From Semisulcospira habei (taxonomy: Eukaryota; Mollusca; Gastropoda; Semisulcospiridae): 64,000 bases of DNA. This document shows positions 60,663-64,000 of this stretch, in pieces. The number at the start of each line of letters is the position of its first letter. Positions within the stretch are counted from its first letter, which is position 1. The position numbers were made by a program, and so were the translations under genes. The notes under the pieces were generated by a model, which saw only the letters and a list, made by a program, of their open reading frames with translations, did no database searches and had not been told where the DNA came from. The DNA lies in the NCBI GenBank assembly GCA_036245525.1, contig BTPG01000004.1, forward strand, positions 45,705,982 to 45,769,981. The letters run 5' to 3'.

Positions 60663-61445
60663 ATAGCAACCAACTGACGATTCGTATCATGCTATGGTAA
60701 GAGCGTCATATGGGTTTCCGCTAAAGAGTTTAAAGGAGAAAAAAAAAAAAAAAACTCTTTTCAGTTAGTCCCGGTACTCAATGTACTCTTCATCTTCTGA
60801 GCAGTCGCGGAGAATCGTGACGGGAATCGGAAAACTGCAACCGCGCGTTTAAAGTCGACATTTTTCTTCTTCAAGCATTGAATGATGGATGCCAATTTTA
60901 TGCGTAGAGACCGTTTGGGGCCAGTATAACAAATGATCACCAGTAATCGACTCCGGGGCATTTTGGTGCAACTGTATTTTTACACATTTAACTCGAAATT
61001 CGAAAGTTTCAAATCCGGGAGTTTTCATGTTAAGACTAAATAAAGTTCAAAAGTTATATCGACAATGATAGTTCTGCCTGCAGGCGCCAAGCTATTATGG
61101 CACCATACTTGAACTATCATGTACTGGCACCATCCTTGAACTATAATGTTCAATTAAGCAGTAGTTATTTTCAGCTCAAAATAGCAAGTCTTGGGATTTT
61201 TTCTTGCTTGTTCTTGTTTTTCTTCTAACACGAAAAGATTGGAGGTCATTCTCCAGACTTTTAAAATAATTATATCCTTGTTTCAGGCAGTCACCGAAAG
61301 AGACCCTTTTGTGACAAATCCTGTTATTTTTTTGAAAAGAGGCGGGTGTCCCATTTTCAAGAAGAGAAGAAAAATTCGAAGCGAATCGGAGTTAAACCTG
61401 GATGTGTACTTCTATCTGAAGACGTACTAGTCGTGGAGATTTTCA
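60663..61445. other. No gene recognised; family A right-arm pieces at 61080-61150
   Basis: GCAGGCGCCAAGCTATTATG...CTTGAACTATCATG followed by a second partial right arm ACTGGCACCATCCTTGAACT, with no left arm. The rest is AT-rich. Confidence 0.6.
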
Positions 61446-61510
61446 CCAAGAGGCATAGATGCTCATGAGTCCCTGCGACTGCAGGGGCTCATGAGTATCT
61501 ATGCCTGTTG
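61446..61510. mobile_element. Family B hairpin
   Basis: CCAAGAGGCATAGATGCTCA...GAGTATCTATGCCTGTTGC. Confidence 0.8.
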
Positions 61511-61814
61511 CAGAAATAACGTCCTCGCTGTCGGCAGGACCTGCTAACTTCACAAGAGGCAGAGTATAGTTAAAGGACAAGTACCCTAATCCCGTTATCA
61601 TCCAATTTGGAGACGAGAGAGGACGCCGGCTCGTGACCTACATATTCTCGTCGTTGTGCACGTGCTTTTCACGCGCGGTCCAGACTAAATCAAGACAGCC
61701 CGGAGGCCAAAACCTACGAGTTGGCCGAAAATGCAGTTTCTTCAGAGAGGTTGCAGACTCGAACCTAGATGACTCTGTAGACCTGACGAGGAAACTGCGA
61801 CACATCTCTACAAG
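61511..61814. other. No feature recognised
   Basis: No element or domain identified. Confidence 0.5.
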
Positions 61815-61879
61815 CACGAGGCATAGATTCTCATGAGCCCTAGCTGCGCAGTGGCTCATGAGAATCTATGCCTTTTGCA
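61815..61879. mobile_element. Family B hairpin
   Basis: GCACGAGGCATAGATTCTCA...GAGAATCTATGCCTTTTGC, loop region AGCTGCGC. Confidence 0.8.
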
Positions 61880-61994
61880 GGTGGGTGTGAGATGAGATGG
61901 GGATTAAAGTCGCTGAATGCCAGCTTGATGAAAAAGATGGTCATGCTCGCTATAATGGCAGGTTGCTTGTCCGGGGATGGTGGATGTCTGGTGG

Positions 61995-62118
61995 ATATGT
62001 CAGCCGGTCTGTGACGCTGGACTATTCGGTGGCAGGCAGTAAGGTGCAAATTCACAGACCAGCACGCATGTCTAGGCCGTAATGTCCAAATCGGTACAAA
62101 GTCCCAGACAAGCACAGA
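61995..62118. mobile_element. Family E element, decayed and duplicated
   Basis: CCGGTCTGTGACGCTGGAC...GTGCAAATTCACAGACCAGCAC, then a second right-arm-like GTCCAAATCGGTACAAAGTC...AGACAAGCACA. Confidence 0.6.
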
Positions 62119-62516
<398 letters not shown>

Positions 62517-62849
62517 TTGCTCGTTGAAAGTACCGTGATGCATGGAGACATGGTGCTGGCCGTGAATTGCGGTGTTTGTGTAGGCGGCGGACCCTGTCTG
62601 ACATGCACTCTACGTCAACCAGCTCATTTTGCCGGCACGTTCATTTCCGTGCCAAGTGCTTCATCATAAAACTTTGATCTGCAATCTCTGCGTGGGTCAC
62701 AACATGTCTGTTCCGTCGTCTTCGCTAATTTTGGACGATGCATTGCCAGTTTTATATTGAAAATGAATTGTTAATATCTGAAAGTCTGCATCTTTTCCAG
62801 TTTTCTTTCAGTGCTATTCCCTTGTCATTTTGTCCTCCCATAAACTCTG

Positions 62850-62892
62850 ACAGGATGTGGATCGACCAAGATATTTCAAGGGTGGTGTCAGG
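62850..62892. mobile_element. Family A left half
   Basis: GACAGGATGTGGATCGACCA...TCAAGGGTGGTGTCAG. The last hairpin-family piece in the window. Confidence 0.65.
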
Positions 62893-63017
62893 CCACGGAC
62901 TACAGTGTCGTTTCTGTACTGTCCAGTCTCTTTGCCTTGGTCAGTCCCAGTCATCCCCTAATTTTTCAATTCCCTAAAACACTACCGCCCACCAGCTGCA
63001 CATTTGCCATGCACAAC

Positions 63018-63048
<31 letters not shown>

Positions 63049-64000
63049 AAAAAAAAAAAAAAAACAACAAAAAACAAAAACAAAAAAAACCCAGCACATC
63101 ACCCGTCTCATTTCTTGGCTATGAAACTGGTTTCTTCCCAACCCCACACCCAAGCACAGATGACATCAGTGTGCCCCTCAAATCACTACATCAACGGCAA
63201 CTCAACATAGGCCCACAATTGTCCACTGGATAAGCTCAGGATGGTATGAATCAAAGCACCAAACATGTCTCCTCTCAGCTAACCAGAAATTTCCAGTAAA
63301 TTCCAATATTCAGCCTTACTACAAATTTTCAAACAAGGCCAAAATTATTTTTTAAAAACACCGGTCCTCTTACTGCCTCAACTGCCCAATTTAAATATGT
63401 AACATGACCTGTAAGAGAAACTCTCCCACCTGAACACCATTCAATATGCCATCAGTGCAACCCTTAGACACTAGCTAAGTCAAACCCAAAGTGACACCAT
63501 TGAATGTTGCTGCATCTTTATGTTATCGCCTATTATGTGAAGCGCGTTGTTGTGGCGTTCACTATGCTGTTGATGTTTTGGATCATGCATATCTGATGCC
63601 ATGAAAAACAGACTAGATATGGTCAGAATGCCTCCAAAATTTGTATGTACATCAAGTAACATATATCTGATTTTCAGAAATATTGCATTTGAGTCACAGG
63701 CACATGAAAGATAATTTTTTCATATATTTCCATTACCTAACCCCCCCCCCCCCCCTACTTTTTCTGGTTTTCCAAGTTTACACACACATGCAATACAGTC
63801 AAACTGACTTCTGGAAGACTGGACAACTGAAAACAGTTACCATGACACTGACATTGATGAAAAATGAGCTTTCAGATCCAAGGCCATTTCCTTGTGTATC
63901 TCAGGGCAGCCAAAAAGACAACGCCTAGGCATCCTCATTGACCCTGTTGTCTGGAGACAGCAAGCAGGAAGAGGCCTGTAACCAGCTGCCATGCCGTCTA
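62893..64000. other. No gene recognised; C/A tracts
   Basis: C24 followed by A24 at 63017-63064, and a C-run at 63739-63755. No hairpin element, LINE or coding signature was recognised, which contrasts with the rest of the window. It could border a different sequence class. Confidence 0.5.

Overview
This window looks like non-coding DNA from an invertebrate animal, probably a mollusc and perhaps a gastropod. That is an inference from four things: the non-LTR retrotransposons, SINE tails of the ATT and AATC types, very dense short palindromic elements, and many microsatellites and minisatellites. I found no host protein-coding gene, rRNA or intact tRNA in 64 kb. The only recognisable proteins are reverse transcriptase pieces of LINE elements. 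No bacterial gene organisation is present.

The background is dominated by short self-complementary (hairpin) elements. Two families are very abundant. Family A has an inner arm ending in AGCTTGGCGCC and about 23 copies. Family B carries a roughly 66 bp palindrome running from GCAAGAGGC to GCCTCTTGC and has about 42 copies. Smaller families are called here C (CATTCGAGACG), D (GGGCCGACGTCGGCC), E, F, G, H, I and further single hairpins. The best copies of A, B, C and G begin and end with TTAA, followed by a C-rich start such as CCCTTT, CCCATT or CTCATT. This resembles the TTAA target site of piggyBac-type transposons. Neighbouring elements often share a single TTAA and form chains.

Layout: 0-9 kb is mostly hairpin elements, a 26 bp x7 array, an inverted 31 bp array and one tRNA-derived SINE. 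A 43 bp x26 array lies at 9.09-10.2 kb. At 10.4-19.9 kb there are dense A/B/C chains, a SINE-like element of about 400 bp (SINE2) broken by a 375 bp tandem unit, and an 83 bp x7 array. At 21.0-29.4 kb a LINE with a nested SINE2 (minus strand), a 2.8 kb minisatellite and a second LINE copy (plus strand) inserted inside an A hairpin follow one another. A foldback element lies at 29.6-31.1 kb and four SINE2 copies lie between 31.4 and 38.1 kb. A second foldback is at 38.3-39.3 kb, and a probable solo LTR at 41.5-42.5 kb splits another dispersed repeat (K). Scattered A and B elements and two L2/CR1-like LINE fragments (34.8 and 50-51.4 kb) follow. The third LINE copy (57.4-59.6 kb) is again inserted in an A element and again carries SINE2. 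The last 1.1 kb has almost no hairpin elements.

The elements interact by nesting. LINEs jump into hairpin elements, SINE2 jumps into LINEs, a tandem array sits inside a SINE2, and hairpin elements stack on each other at TTAA. Target-site duplications are readable at many junctions, so the order of insertion can be read. All calls come from reading the sequence; no database search was possible.
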